Below, one piece after another: positions 1-6,506 of a DNA stretch of 7,858 nucleotides (its first letter is position 1; every line of letters starts with the position of its first letter). Position numbers and translations under genes: made by a program. The DNA comes from Candidatus Thorarchaeota archaeon (GTDB lineage Archaea; Asgardarchaeota; Thorarchaeia; Thorarchaeales; Thorarchaeaceae), in contig CP070658.1 of NCBI GenBank assembly GCA_020355105.1, positions 1,739,174 to 1,747,031 on the forward strand, given 5' to 3'. Under the pieces are notes generated by a model. It was not told the DNA's origin. It saw only the letters and a list, made by a program, of their open reading frames with translations, and searched no databases.

Positions 1-229
1 ACTAGAAATACAGATGGGCTTGACGACGGCACTTCAAGTTCACACTGTCTTGACAACTGATGATGGTAACCAGTCTTGGTGGCTTGACGCGCCTGCAGTG
101 TTGAGACATCCCGCGAAGATTCTTTCTCTGAACCAAAGCCTTAAATCTGGGCTCGAATGTGTTGCGCCTCGATGATAGGTTGGCACAACAAGCCAGACCT
201 CTAGTTCCGTGCATGTGAAGTGGTGGATT
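1..229. other. Non-coding leader upstream of the dpp-like operon
   Basis: No gene could be assigned here. One + strand frame is open from base 2 to a TGA at 173-175, giving about 57 residues with no recognisable motif; it could be the tail of an upstream gene but reads more like chance. A - strand frame is also open across 2-214, is Arg/Cys-rich and unconvincing. A solute-binding protein gene often precedes dppB, but its typical C-terminal end is not recognisable in either frame. The stretch probably carries the operon promoter and 5' leader. Confidence 0.5.
139..148 (+). promoter_or_regulatory. Possible archaeal TATA box for the dpp-like operon
   Basis: TTAAAT at 141-146 is the most TATA-like stretch ahead of the permease gene, with a purine/A-rich tract (ACCAAAG) just upstream where a BRE would lie. 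Transcription would begin near 168-172, leaving a leader of about 60 bases. The match is weak and based on eye only. Confidence 0.2.
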
Positions 230-1255
230 ATGAGACTGAGAGACTATATCCTAAGAAGGGTTCTTTTGTCAATTCCCGTTATAATTGGCGTCCTGGCAAT
301 CACGTTTGTTCTTGCCTACGTGGTGGGCAATCCCCTTGCAATCTACGTAAATGAGAGGACTCCTCCTCAGGCCATTGATCAAATCATCCGTCACCATGGA
401 CTTGATCAGCCGCTGTATGTCCAGTTCTTCCTCTATCTAAGGAACTTAGTGATGGGTGATTGGGGTTGGTCAGATACTGCGAATTCCTACGTGGTAGACG
501 CAATCCGGAGGTTCTTCCCAGCTACCATTGAACTCTCTATTGTCGCAATGATCATTGCAGTACTCGTAGGTATTCCACTTGGGATAGTATCTGCCACTCG
601 AAAGGACCAGATTGTGGACCACGTGACTCGAGTTATCGCGCTTGCAGGAGTTTCTATGCCCATATTCTGGTTTGCGCTTATGCTCAAGTATCTGCTATAC
701 TACCAGTTCTTTATCTGGGGTCTGCCGTACCTGCCCGAGGGAGGCAGATATAGTATTGTTACAGTGACATACAATCCCGTTACGAATTTCATCCTCATAG
801 ACTCATTGATAACTGGCAACCTTGTGTTATTCTTTGATGCCCTCGTCCATCTTGTCATGCCGGCCGCGTGTCTGGGCTATCTGACCCTGGCTATCATTAC
901 CAGAATGATGCGATCTAGTATGCTTGAAGTCCTGAAGGAAGACTACATCACTCTAGCAAGGTCCAAGGGCCTTCGGGAGCGGGTGGTGATCTATCGGCAC
1001 GCGCTTAGGAACGCTATGATTCCGACGGTCACGATAATAGGTCTTGCCTTCGGAGGACTGATAACGGGAGCAGTCCTGACGGAAACGATTTTCAGCTGGC
1101 CGGGTCTTGGCCGATGGGCGGTCCGATCTATCCTCACGTCAGACATTCCAAGCATTAATGCATTTACGCTCTTGGTGGCTATCATCTTCGTTTCAGCGAA
1201 TCTGATAGTAGATCTGATCTATGGAGCGCTAGATCCCAGAATCAGATACGGGTAG
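230..1255 (+). CDS. dppB: Dipeptide/oligopeptide ABC transporter permease, DppB-like
   Basis: First of the two membrane subunits that form the channel of a Dpp/Opp-family importer (peptides, possibly oligosaccharides or nickel; substrate not predictable). The 341-residue protein opens with the family-typical R-x2-I-L-R-R-V-L-x3-P block and a first membrane segment at about 9-31. Further segments lie near 100-123, 135-160, 205-225, 262-285 and 311-333. The ATPase-docking EAA loop is at about 237-265 (DYITLARSKGL, then YRHALRNAMIP), followed by the ETIFSWPGLG block at 285-294 and a DPRIRYG end. Length is normal for the family. ATG 230 was chosen because the conserved opening starts there; in-frame GTG codons at 209 and 215 would only add a non-conserved tail. 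No good Shine-Dalgarno site precedes it (GGTGGA at 222-227 lies too close). It is followed directly by the second permease. Confidence 0.95.
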   Translation: MRLRDYILRRVLLSIPVIIGVLAITFVLAYVVGNPLAIYVNERTPPQAIDQIIRHHGLDQPLYVQFFLYLRNLVMGDWGWSDTANSYVVDAIRRFFPATIELSIVAMIIAVLVGIPLGIVSATRKDQIVDHVTRVIALAGVSMPIFWFALMLKYLLYYQFFIWGLPYLPEGGRYSIVTVTYNPVTNFILIDSLITGNLVLFFDALVHLVMPAACLGYLTLAIITRMMRSSMLEVLKEDYITLARSKGLRERVVIYRHALRNAMIPTVTIIGLAFGGLITGAVLTETIFSWPGLGRWAVRSILTSDIPSINAFTLLVAIIFVSANLIVDLIYGALDPRIRYG

Positions 1256-1259
1256 GTGA
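1254..1259 (+). promoter_or_regulatory. Shine-Dalgarno site of the dppC-like gene, overlapping the dppB stop
   Basis: AGGTGA matches the archaeal anti-Shine-Dalgarno complement and lies 5 bases before ATG 1265. It overlaps the last two bases of the dppB-like TAG stop (1253-1255). This spacing decides for ATG 1265 over the in-frame GTG at 1256, which is itself part of the site. Confidence 0.75.
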
Positions 1260-1264
1260 ATAAG

Positions 1265-2563
1265 ATGACAGAAAGAAGCTCAGAAACTATCGTCTCCGAA
1301 GTTGAAGTCATTGAAGTTGTCCCCGTCAGCCCGATGGTACGAGTGCTTGGTATTGTCCAGACCTTGGTGGGCGCCGTCAGTGCCGGAATAGGACTCCTTG
1401 CATTCCTTTTGGTGATTAGAAACTTCATCCTTGCAAATGTGGGCTTTGTCTCAATCATTGGCGTGGTCATACTCAATGTAGGACCTTTGGTTCTGGTCGG
1501 ACTGTTTCTTGTCAACGTCGGTATGTCGATACTATCCCTTGAAACTTCGGCATTCTCATGGGTCATATATGGCAATCTTTTATCAGGCGCGCTTTATCTT
1601 CTCATGGGTGGCCTGGCTGTATGGCTGACACTGGGGAACCTCCTCGCTCTTGTTCTTCTGATGACGCCAGCAGCTCGAAGCTACTGGTGGGCACTCTTTG
1701 TGGAAGATACACGTCCCAGGATCAAGGAGATTAGGTACTCACTTTACTTGGTTCGACGGAGTCCCTTGGTGGTGGCCGGCATCATCATTCTGATTGGGTA
1801 CGTTCTGATTGCGATCTTCGTACCCTATTTCGCTCCATATGGTCCGGAGGAGCGTATATGGACTGAAACACTGCAACCACCTGGTCCGAACCACATATGG
1901 GGTACAGACCCGAACGGCGGGGACGTATTCAGCATGGTCATGTGGGCAACGCAGATAGACCTGAAGATTGCCGTTTCAGTGGTCGCAGTGGCTCTTGCAA
2001 TAGGGACTCTGATCGGGGTAGCTGCGGGCTACTTTGGTGGTGCTGTTGATGAGATTGTCATGAGAATCACTGACGTCTTCTTCGCGTTTCCAGGACTCAT
2101 TCTGGCAATGGCGATCGTTTCCGCATTAGGGGAAAGGAATCTCGATAACATTTCCGTTGCTCTAATGATTGTCTGGTGGCCTACCTACTCGAGACTTGTA
2201 CGCGGCCAGGTTCTCATAGAGCGAGAGAAGCTCTACGTAGAAGCAGCTAGATCGGTGGGAGCATCGGACCTTAGGATTATGATGACTCACATATTGCCCA
2301 ACACAATACAGCCAGTCATTGTCCAGGCAACACTCGACATGGGAGGTGTCCTATTGACAGCAGCCGGACTCAGCTTCATTGGCTATGGTGCTGAGGCAGG
2401 AACGGCCGAATGGGGCCTTATGATATCTACTGGACAGGATCACTTCACGCTCTTCTGGATGATCTTCTACCCTGGAATGGCGATGCTGCTCTGTGCACTG
2501 GCCTTCAATCTGGTAGGTGATGGAGTGAGAGATATCATGGATCCGAAGCTTCGACGACGATGA
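1265..2563 (+). CDS. dppC: Dipeptide/oligopeptide ABC transporter permease, DppC-like, with extra N-terminal membrane domain
   Basis: Second channel subunit, 432 residues. The usual DppC body begins near residue 155 (YLVRRSPLVVAGIIIL, first canonical membrane segment about 165-186) and continues through the conserved P-x-G-P-N-H-x-W-G-T-D block (206-215; the usual GRD reads GGD at 218-220). The EAA loop is at about 324-353 (YVEAARSVGASD, then HILPN), followed by the AAGLSFIG block and a DPKLRRR end. Dpp/Opp C-type permeases are usually near 280-320 residues. Here about 150 additional residues come first: an acidic 20-residue tail, then hydrophobic stretches at about 27-50, 60-90, 98-119 and 120-136, so roughly four extra membrane passes. 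The frame is continuous with no internal start or stop break, so this reads as a genuine extension or fusion of unknown role. The stop overlaps the next gene's ATG in an ATGA arrangement. Confidence 0.93.
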   Translation: MTERSSETIVSEVEVIEVVPVSPMVRVLGIVQTLVGAVSAGIGLLAFLLVIRNFILANVGFVSIIGVVILNVGPLVLVGLFLVNVGMSILSLETSAFSWVIYGNLLSGALYLLMGGLAVWLTLGNLLALVLLMTPAARSYWWALFVEDTRPRIKEIRYSLYLVRRSPLVVAGIIILIGYVLIAIFVPYFAPYGPEERIWTETLQPPGPNHIWGTDPNGGDVFSMVMWATQIDLKIAVSVVAVALAIGTLIGVAAGYFGGAVDEIVMRITDVFFAFPGLILAMAIVSALGERNLDNISVALMIVWWPTYSRLVRGQVLIEREKLYVEAARSVGASDLRIMMTHILPNTIQPVIVQATLDMGGVLLTAAGLSFIGYGAEAGTAEWGLMISTGQDHFTLFWMIFYPGMAMLLCALAFNLVGDGVRDIMDPKLRRR

Positions 2564-3798
2564 CGACCGGAGATGACTTTACAATGGTGACATCGAACAC
2601 GACAACCCATGGAACACAAGACGAGATTCCTGAGCTCGCCCCGGACGTGATTCTTGACGTTCGAGGATTGAAGACTTCCTTCTATACGTATGAAGGCGTT
2701 GTGAAAGCGCTAGACGGGATCTCTGTAGATCTTAAGAAGGGAGATACTCTGGCCTTCGTTGGTGAAACTGGATGTGGCAAGAGTGTAACCGCGAAGTCGA
2801 TTATGCGTCTTGTGGAATCTCCAGGACGAATAGAAGAAGGGGAGGTAATCTTCAGAGACCGTGCTGATGATGGCAGTGAGGTCATAATGGACTTACTGAA
2901 GTTGTCAACGGAAGAAATGCGTCATATAAGGGGCAACAGAATAGGAATTGTCTTCCAGGATCCCGCGACATATCCGAACCCTGTGTTTCGCATAGGGGAT
3001 CAGATTGCTGAGGTGATTTCTCTTCACCAGGATCTTGCTCTTGACGTTCTCAGGATGAAGATTGAGCGTTTGGAAGCCGCATTGGCAGAGAATCCAGATG
3101 CACCGAACGCGGCGGAGATACAGGAGAAAATCTCCAACTACGAAAGTCAGCTCGACGACCCACCCTCGCCGTCAGAGACCGACAAGAAGGAGCTGGCCAA
3201 GAAGAGAGCCGTGGATATGCTCAGAATGGTTCGTATGCCTACACCTGAGGAGGTGGCCAATCAGTATCCTCACGAATTGTCCGGAGGAATGAGGCAGAGG
3301 GCACTTATCGCAATGGCATTGTCCTGCAACCCTCAGATTCTGATTTGCGATGAAGCTACCACCGCCTTGGATGTCACTGTCCAGGCTCAGGTCCTCAGGC
3401 TTTTGAATGAGCTCAAGTCAGAATTTGATTCATCAATCATCATCATCACTCATGACCTAGGTGTGGTGGCAGAAACATGTACTAAGGTGGCGGTTATGTA
3501 TGCCGGTGTAGTTGCAGAGTACGCATCGACTGAAGATCTGTTCGCAGATCCTTTACATCCTTACACTCTAGGTTTGCTTCGGGCTATTCCTAAGCTGACA
3601 GAGAAGACTGATCGGCTTCTACAGATTAGAGGGAGCGTGCCCAACCTGATCACACCACCAACTGGATGCAGATTTCATCCCCGATGCGATTACGCAACTG
3701 GAATATGCAAGGAGGAGCGGCCTCCTAGAGCGGAGATGAAGCCCGGTCATTGGGTGGAGTGCCACCATCCACAGGGCTCTATGGCTGGAAAGAGGTGA
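2560..3798 (+). CDS. dppD: Dipeptide/oligopeptide ABC transporter ATP-binding protein, DppD-like
   Basis: One of two ATPase subunits powering the importer at the inner face of the membrane. Visible in 412 residues: Walker A GETGCGKS (68-75), Q-loop VFQDP (131-135), signature LSGGMRQR (240-247), Walker B LICDEAT (261-267), D-loop ALD (269-271) and H-loop ITHD (296-299). Then comes the oligopeptide-family C-terminal domain with HPYTLGLL and GCRFHPRC. Cys370, 376, 383 and 401 form the four-cysteine pattern that binds an iron-sulfur cluster in related DppD/OppD proteins. A helical, charged insertion (about 165-213) lies between Q-loop and signature, where the family usually runs straight through. 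Start is uncertain: ATG 2560 overlaps the previous stop (ATGA), while ATG 2584 has a better Shine-Dalgarno site and would give 404 residues. Both starts precede the conserved region. Confidence 0.94.
   Translation: MTTGDDFTMVTSNTTTHGTQDEIPELAPDVILDVRGLKTSFYTYEGVVKALDGISVDLKKGDTLAFVGETGCGKSVTAKSIMRLVESPGRIEEGEVIFRDRADDGSEVIMDLLKLSTEEMRHIRGNRIGIVFQDPATYPNPVFRIGDQIAEVISLHQDLALDVLRMKIERLEAALAENPDAPNAAEIQEKISNYESQLDDPPSPSETDKKELAKKRAVDMLRMVRMPTPEEVANQYPHELSGGMRQRALIAMALSCNPQILICDEATTALDVTVQAQVLRLLNELKSEFDSSIIIITHDLGVVAETCTKVAVMYAGVVAEYASTEDLFADPLHPYTLGLLRAIPKLTEKTDRLLQIRGSVPNLITPPTGCRFHPRCDYATGICKEERPPRAEMKPGHWVECHHPQGSMAGKR
2569..2576 (+). promoter_or_regulatory. Possible Shine-Dalgarno site for an internal dppD start at 2584
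   Basis: GGAGATGA differs at one position from GGAGGTGA and sits 7 bases before ATG 2584, good spacing for archaeal initiation. No comparable site precedes ATG 2560. It therefore supports either a start at 2584 or coupled reinitiation after the dppC-like stop at 2561-2563. Confidence 0.45.
3792..3798 (+). promoter_or_regulatory. Shine-Dalgarno site of the dppF-like gene, overlapping the dppD stop
   Basis: GAGGTGA is a 7-base match to the expected site and contains the TGA stop of the dppD-like gene (3796-3798). It lies 3 bases before ATG 3802 and 6 before ATG 3805, so the second of the two adjacent ATG codons has the more usual spacing. The overlap implies that the ribosome finishing dppD covers the dppF initiation site. 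Confidence 0.75.
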
Positions 3799-3801
3799 CA
3801 G

Positions 3802-4827
3802 ATGATGACAATCGGAAAACCTTTGATACAGGTAAAGAATCTGAAGAAGTACTTCCCATTGACCGGTGGCGTGTTCCGCAAGGTTCTTGGGTATGTACGG
3901 GCTGTCGATGATGTTTCATTCGACATAATTGAGGGGGAAACTCTTGGACTCGTTGGCGAGTCCGGATGTGGAAAGACCACGGCCGGAAGAACGATACTAC
4001 GGTTGATTCCTCCCACGGCGGGTGAAATCATCTTCGAAGGTCGGGACATTGCACAGGTCAAGCGGAGAGGAATACGTGAGTATCGTCGGGAAACGGGAAT
4101 CGTGTTCCAAGATCCAATGGCCTCGCTAGACCCGAGACTGACTATCAAGAACGCAGTCGGTGAGCCCCTGCTTGTGAATGGAATTGCCCGTGGCTACAGA
4201 TTGCGGGAGATGGTACTGGATTTGCTTCAGAAGGTCGGCCTAACCGAGGACCATCTCAATAGGTTTCCGCACGAGTTCAGTCGTGGTCAGAGACAGAGAA
4301 TCAGTATCGCCCGAGCCTTGGCTTTGAATCCAAAGTTTGTGGTGATGGACGAGCCTACGTCAAGCACCGATGTATCCGTACAGGCCCAGACTTTGAACCT
4401 CATGAAGGACTTGCAGGCGGAGTTTGAACTCACATATCTGTTCATATCGCACAACCTCAGTGTAGTCAAACACATGAGTGACAGAGTCGCCGTTATGTAC
4501 CTCGGCAAGATTCTGGAGATGACTCCTCGTGATATCTTCGAGGAGGCAATGCATCCATACTCAGCGGCCCTAGTGTCGGCAGTTCCTGTGCCTAATCCAG
4601 AGTATAGAGGTCGAGCACAGGTCTTGGCCGGAGAAGTACCAAGTCCCATTAATCCACCAACAGGGTGCCGATTTCATCCTCGATGTAGGTTTGCGAAGGA
4701 GATCTGTAGAGAGGACGTGCCTGGACTTCGGGACATGGGTGAGGGTCATCTAGTGGCCTGCCACTTCGCCGGAGAGCTGGATTTGGAATACAAAGAGGAG
4801 GTTGAGGCCGCGGTGGTTGGTGCTTAG
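3802..4827 (+). CDS. dppF: Dipeptide/oligopeptide ABC transporter ATP-binding protein, DppF-like
   Basis: Second ATPase subunit, expected to pair with the DppD-like one. In 341 residues: F-type opening with KNLKKYFPL and a GGVFRK segment (12-27), Walker A GESGCGKTT (52-60), Q-loop VFQDP (101-105), Walker B VVMDEPT (180-186), H-loop ISHN (215-218), HPYSAAL and the C-terminal PPTGCRFHPRC block. Cys289, 295, 302 and 320 repeat the four-cysteine pattern of the partner. Two catalytic-site motifs deviate: the signature reads FSRGQRQR (159-166), with Arg in place of the first signature Gly, and the D-loop reads SSTD (187-190) rather than SALD. ABC signature and D-loop residues work across the dimer interface, so one of the two ATP sites may be weak. 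The start could equally be ATG 3805. This is the last transporter gene; 65 bases follow before the next gene. Confidence 0.94.
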   Translation: MMTIGKPLIQVKNLKKYFPLTGGVFRKVLGYVRAVDDVSFDIIEGETLGLVGESGCGKTTAGRTILRLIPPTAGEIIFEGRDIAQVKRRGIREYRRETGIVFQDPMASLDPRLTIKNAVGEPLLVNGIARGYRLREMVLDLLQKVGLTEDHLNRFPHEFSRGQRQRISIARALALNPKFVVMDEPTSSTDVSVQAQTLNLMKDLQAEFELTYLFISHNLSVVKHMSDRVAVMYLGKILEMTPRDIFEEAMHPYSAALVSAVPVPNPEYRGRAQVLAGEVPSPINPPTGCRFHPRCRFAKEICREDVPGLRDMGEGHLVACHFAGELDLEYKEEVEAAVVGA

Positions 4828-4868
4828 TGGACTCCCACAGAACCACAGAGATTTACCTAGGATCTGAA

Positions 4869-4876
4869 TGACGTCA
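4869..4876. repeat. Palindrome TGACGTCA ahead of a small membrane-protein gene
   Basis: A perfect 8-base palindrome lies 3 bases before the GGAGGT ribosome site and 16 before ATG 4893, in the only gap between the transporter operon and the small genes. It could be an operator, but an 8-base palindrome also arises by chance. Confidence 0.2.
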
Positions 4877-4879
4877 CAT

Positions 4880-4885
4880 GGAGGT
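4880..4885 (+). promoter_or_regulatory. Strong Shine-Dalgarno site of the 64-residue gene
   Basis: GGAGGT lies 7 bases ahead of ATG 4893. It is one of the best ribosome sites in the window and is the main reason to accept this short reading frame as a gene. A competing ATG at 4889 is only 3 bases away and opens a frame that soon stops. Confidence 0.7.
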
Positions 4886-4892
4886 AAAATGA

Positions 4893-5087
4893 ATGGAAGA
4901 CGAAGAAACGCGAGAAGACTTCGACTGGTCGCAGTACGGAGAGCATGACGAACCCACGCATCCTCCCCTTGACGGGAAGGACTACGTTGCACTCTTCATT
5001 GCATCTATTCAAACCATCTTCCTTCCTCTCGTACTGCTTGCAATAGTGCTCATCTCGCTCGGAATCATCTTCGTTTTGTTGCCCTAG
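4893..5087 (+). CDS. Small acidic single-pass membrane protein, function unknown
   Basis: I do not recognise this 64-residue protein. Residues 1-30 are soluble and strongly acidic: twelve Asp/Glu against one Arg and one Lys, with Trp12 and Tyr15. Residues about 32-62 are continuously hydrophobic, ending VLLP at the C-terminus, so it is probably a tail-anchored or single-pass protein; the length would also allow a tight hairpin around Pro45. Reality is supported by a GGAGGT site at ideal spacing and by the charge/hydrophobic partition. It lies 65 bases after the dppF-like stop on the same strand and could share the transporter transcript, although no link to transport is shown. Its TAG stop is followed immediately by the next ATG, so the two small genes are likely translated together. 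Confidence 0.7.
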   Translation: MEDEETREDFDWSQYGEHDEPTHPPLDGKDYVALFIASIQTIFLPLVLLAIVLISLGIIFVLLP

Positions 5088-5441
5088 ATGGAGCGAGTGC
5101 AGTTGCGGAGAATCGCATCCCTGCGTGGACTCCGTTGGGCAACCATACTGATGCTCCTGATACTAATATCAGGGTTGATCGGATCCGTGGTGGCACAAGT
5201 TTCCATCTTCCGCTACATTGTGGAAGTCCTTGGATTCTTAATGAGTGGCGTCCTACTTCTTATGGGGGGTTGCCTGTTTTCTAGGCAGCCTCTTGAAGAT
5301 TCAAAAAGGTATGATGATGAGGGCCTCCCGACTTCATCTTGGCGGACTGCACTGCTGGGCCTTACTCTAATGGTCACTAGTGTCTTTCTATTTGCCTATG
5401 GTCTTCTCTTCACTTTGGTCAGCATAGTCCTTGGCATCTAG
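5088..5441 (+). CDS. Small multi-pass membrane protein, function unknown
   Basis: Unrecognised 117-residue protein. The basic N-terminus (six Arg among residues 1-16) precedes a hydrophobic segment at about 17-37 ending in VVAQ, which could be a membrane anchor or resemble a signal peptide. Further membrane segments are at about 43-64 and 86-115. A polar loop at 65-85 contains DSKRYDDEG. The positive N-terminus suggests an inside start. There is no Shine-Dalgarno site; ATG 5088 directly follows the stop of the 64-residue gene, so termination-reinitiation is the likely route. The last 18 codons, stop included, overlap the end of the convergent gene on the other strand (5388-5441), so one of the two C-termini is encoded antisense to the other. 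Coding status is fairly likely given a long, membrane-patterned frame, but less sure than for the transporter genes. Confidence 0.6.
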   Translation: MERVQLRRIASLRGLRWATILMLLILISGLIGSVVAQVSIFRYIVEVLGFLMSGVLLLMGGCLFSRQPLEDSKRYDDEGLPTSSWRTALLGLTLMVTSVFLFAYGLLFTLVSIVLGI

Positions 5442-6209
5442 AGCGAGTATGTCTTGGCTGCCCTTTATGAGCCTGTACACTGTTTCAGGAACAATCAGTA
5501 TCGATGTTGAGATTGACGCCACCAAAGCTACAAAGATGACGTAGGCAACACCTGGGTTTAGAACGGCTATTGGAGCGAACACATGGGTGAGAAGGAAGCC
5601 AAAGAGTGCTGCTATTCCATAGGCGGCCGATTCCAGCATTCCATCACTCATCGGAGCCAGCACCATTGAAATGACGCCAGCAACAATCAGAATCTTGAAC
5701 CACGTGTCCATCGCCTTCGAAGATACATGTGCAAAAGCAAAGTCCCCGACTTTGAGCTGAAATGGATCTTGCTCCATCAACCAGGAGAGAAGTCCATAAG
5801 ACAAGCCGACGTCTAGGGGAGCCTGTACTAAAAAGAAAGCAACCACGGCGACTAGAATTGATCCCCCTGTTGCTGCAAGACCCCCCAGTGCGAGGTACGC
5901 AACAATCATCGGCAGGATTCCTACCAAACTAGCGAGAGCCAGAGTAGCCTCAAGCGTCTTCTCAGCTATCAGTTCTTGGAACGATCTGCTAATCTTCGAG
6001 TGACTTCCTTGAGTGAGATGCTCCATTGCCCATCCATGCGAAAGACAGCCGGAGTAGTGTTTCCTACCAGATAGATCCATCGTGTCGGGGTCAAATCTGG
6101 CTGTAAGATATAAGAGGAGCTCTGTGAATCGCCTTGCTCGCCTGCGCCAGACTAGCGCCATGGCAAATGAAACAATGACAAGCAAGATCACAACCAGAGT
6201 CATGTACAT
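5388..6209 (-). CDS. Membrane protein of unrecognised family, paralogue A
   Basis: 273 residues, no family recognised. A first hydrophobic segment (2-20) ends in WRRRARR. A soluble stretch (21-82) carries RF-x2-D-x2-D-x-SG and the motif Y52-x2-C55-x-S57-H58-x-W60-x-M62. Two membrane segments follow (about 84-106, 110-131), then a second soluble stretch (132-168) with SY-x-LL, Q147-D148 and G155-D156-x-A-x-A. Two or three final membrane segments (about 170-188, 193-216, 219-242) are followed by a charged tail of about 30 residues. It aligns without gaps to the product of 6507-7280, at about 78 identities in 226 positions by hand count. The start ATG-TAC-ATG is shared with that paralogue; no convincing Shine-Dalgarno site precedes it. 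A 297-base gap separates it from the rest of the - strand cluster, so it may have its own promoter. Its end overlaps the convergent gene by 54 bases. Confidence 0.8.
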   Translation of the reverse strand: MYMTLVVILLVIVSFAMALVWRRRARRFTELLLYLTARFDPDTMDLSGRKHYSGCLSHGWAMEHLTQGSHSKISRSFQELIAEKTLEATLALASLVGILPMIVAYLALGGLAATGGSILVAVVAFFLVQAPLDVGLSYGLLSWLMEQDPFQLKVGDFAFAHVSSKAMDTWFKILIVAGVISMVLAPMSDGMLESAAYGIAALFGFLLTHVFAPIAVLNPGVAYVIFVALVASISTSILIVPETVYRLIKGSQDILALDAKDYADQSEEKTIGK

Positions 6210-6210
6210 G
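6201..6210. repeat. Palindrome CATGTACATG over the start of paralogue A
   Basis: A perfect 10-base palindrome includes the ATG-TAC-ATG start of the - strand gene. Nine of its ten bases recur at the start of the paralogue (7272-7280). This may reflect conservation of Met-Tyr-Met rather than a DNA-level function. Confidence 0.3.
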
Positions 6211-6506
6211 CTCTAATCCCTTCGTGATATTCTTGGTCCAAACTGAATCGCCTCGAAATGAGCTATTCGTCAACACCGTCGCAGATACCGCCGGCCCAGT
6301 CTATGTCTTTCAGTTCTTGAATGTAACTTTCTACGCTTGAAATTCAGCTGTTGTCTAGAGTTCAGGGACGGCACTGTCACAGGACAATGTGTCAATTCAA
6401 TAACACTACTGATTGGAGCCAAGCAGAATCATCGGCAAATCTCGGAATTCAAAATCAGCTTGACAAGTAGCCTATACGACAGTGGACTACACCCGGAAAG
6501 TCTACT
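6210..6506. other. Intergenic gap between the two paralogues
   Basis: These 297 bases hold no convincing gene: the longest - strand frame reaching in runs out of frame under paralogue A and looks random. It is expected to contain a terminator for the 6507-7280 gene and a promoter for paralogue A, but I could not identify a clear TATA box, T-rich terminator or stem-loop. AATATC at about 6227-6232 in - strand sense is too close to the ATG to be a convincing TATA box unless the transcript is nearly leaderless. Confidence 0.5.

Noticed and set aside
2..214. - strand open frame of about 70 residues at the left edge
   Set aside because: Arg/Cys-rich, no motif, no ribosome site, and antisense to the probable leader of the operon.
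1219..1575. - strand open frame of 118 residues antisense to the start of dppC
   Set aside because: Low-complexity Thr/Ser/Pro-rich shadow of the hydrophobic DppC extension. It is not evidence against the extension, which has its own ribosome site and membrane pattern.
3747..4148. - strand open frame of 133 residues antisense to the dppD/dppF junction
   Set aside because: Ser/Pro/Thr-rich product typical of the reverse strand of a GC-balanced coding gene; the + strand genes there are certain.
4287..4649. - strand open frame of 120 residues within dppF
   Set aside because: Antisense to strongly conserved ATPase motifs; composition looks random.
6210..6506. Degenerate third copy of the paralogue or hidden small gene in the gap
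   Set aside because: No frame in the gap contains the shared motifs, and stops occur in all frames.
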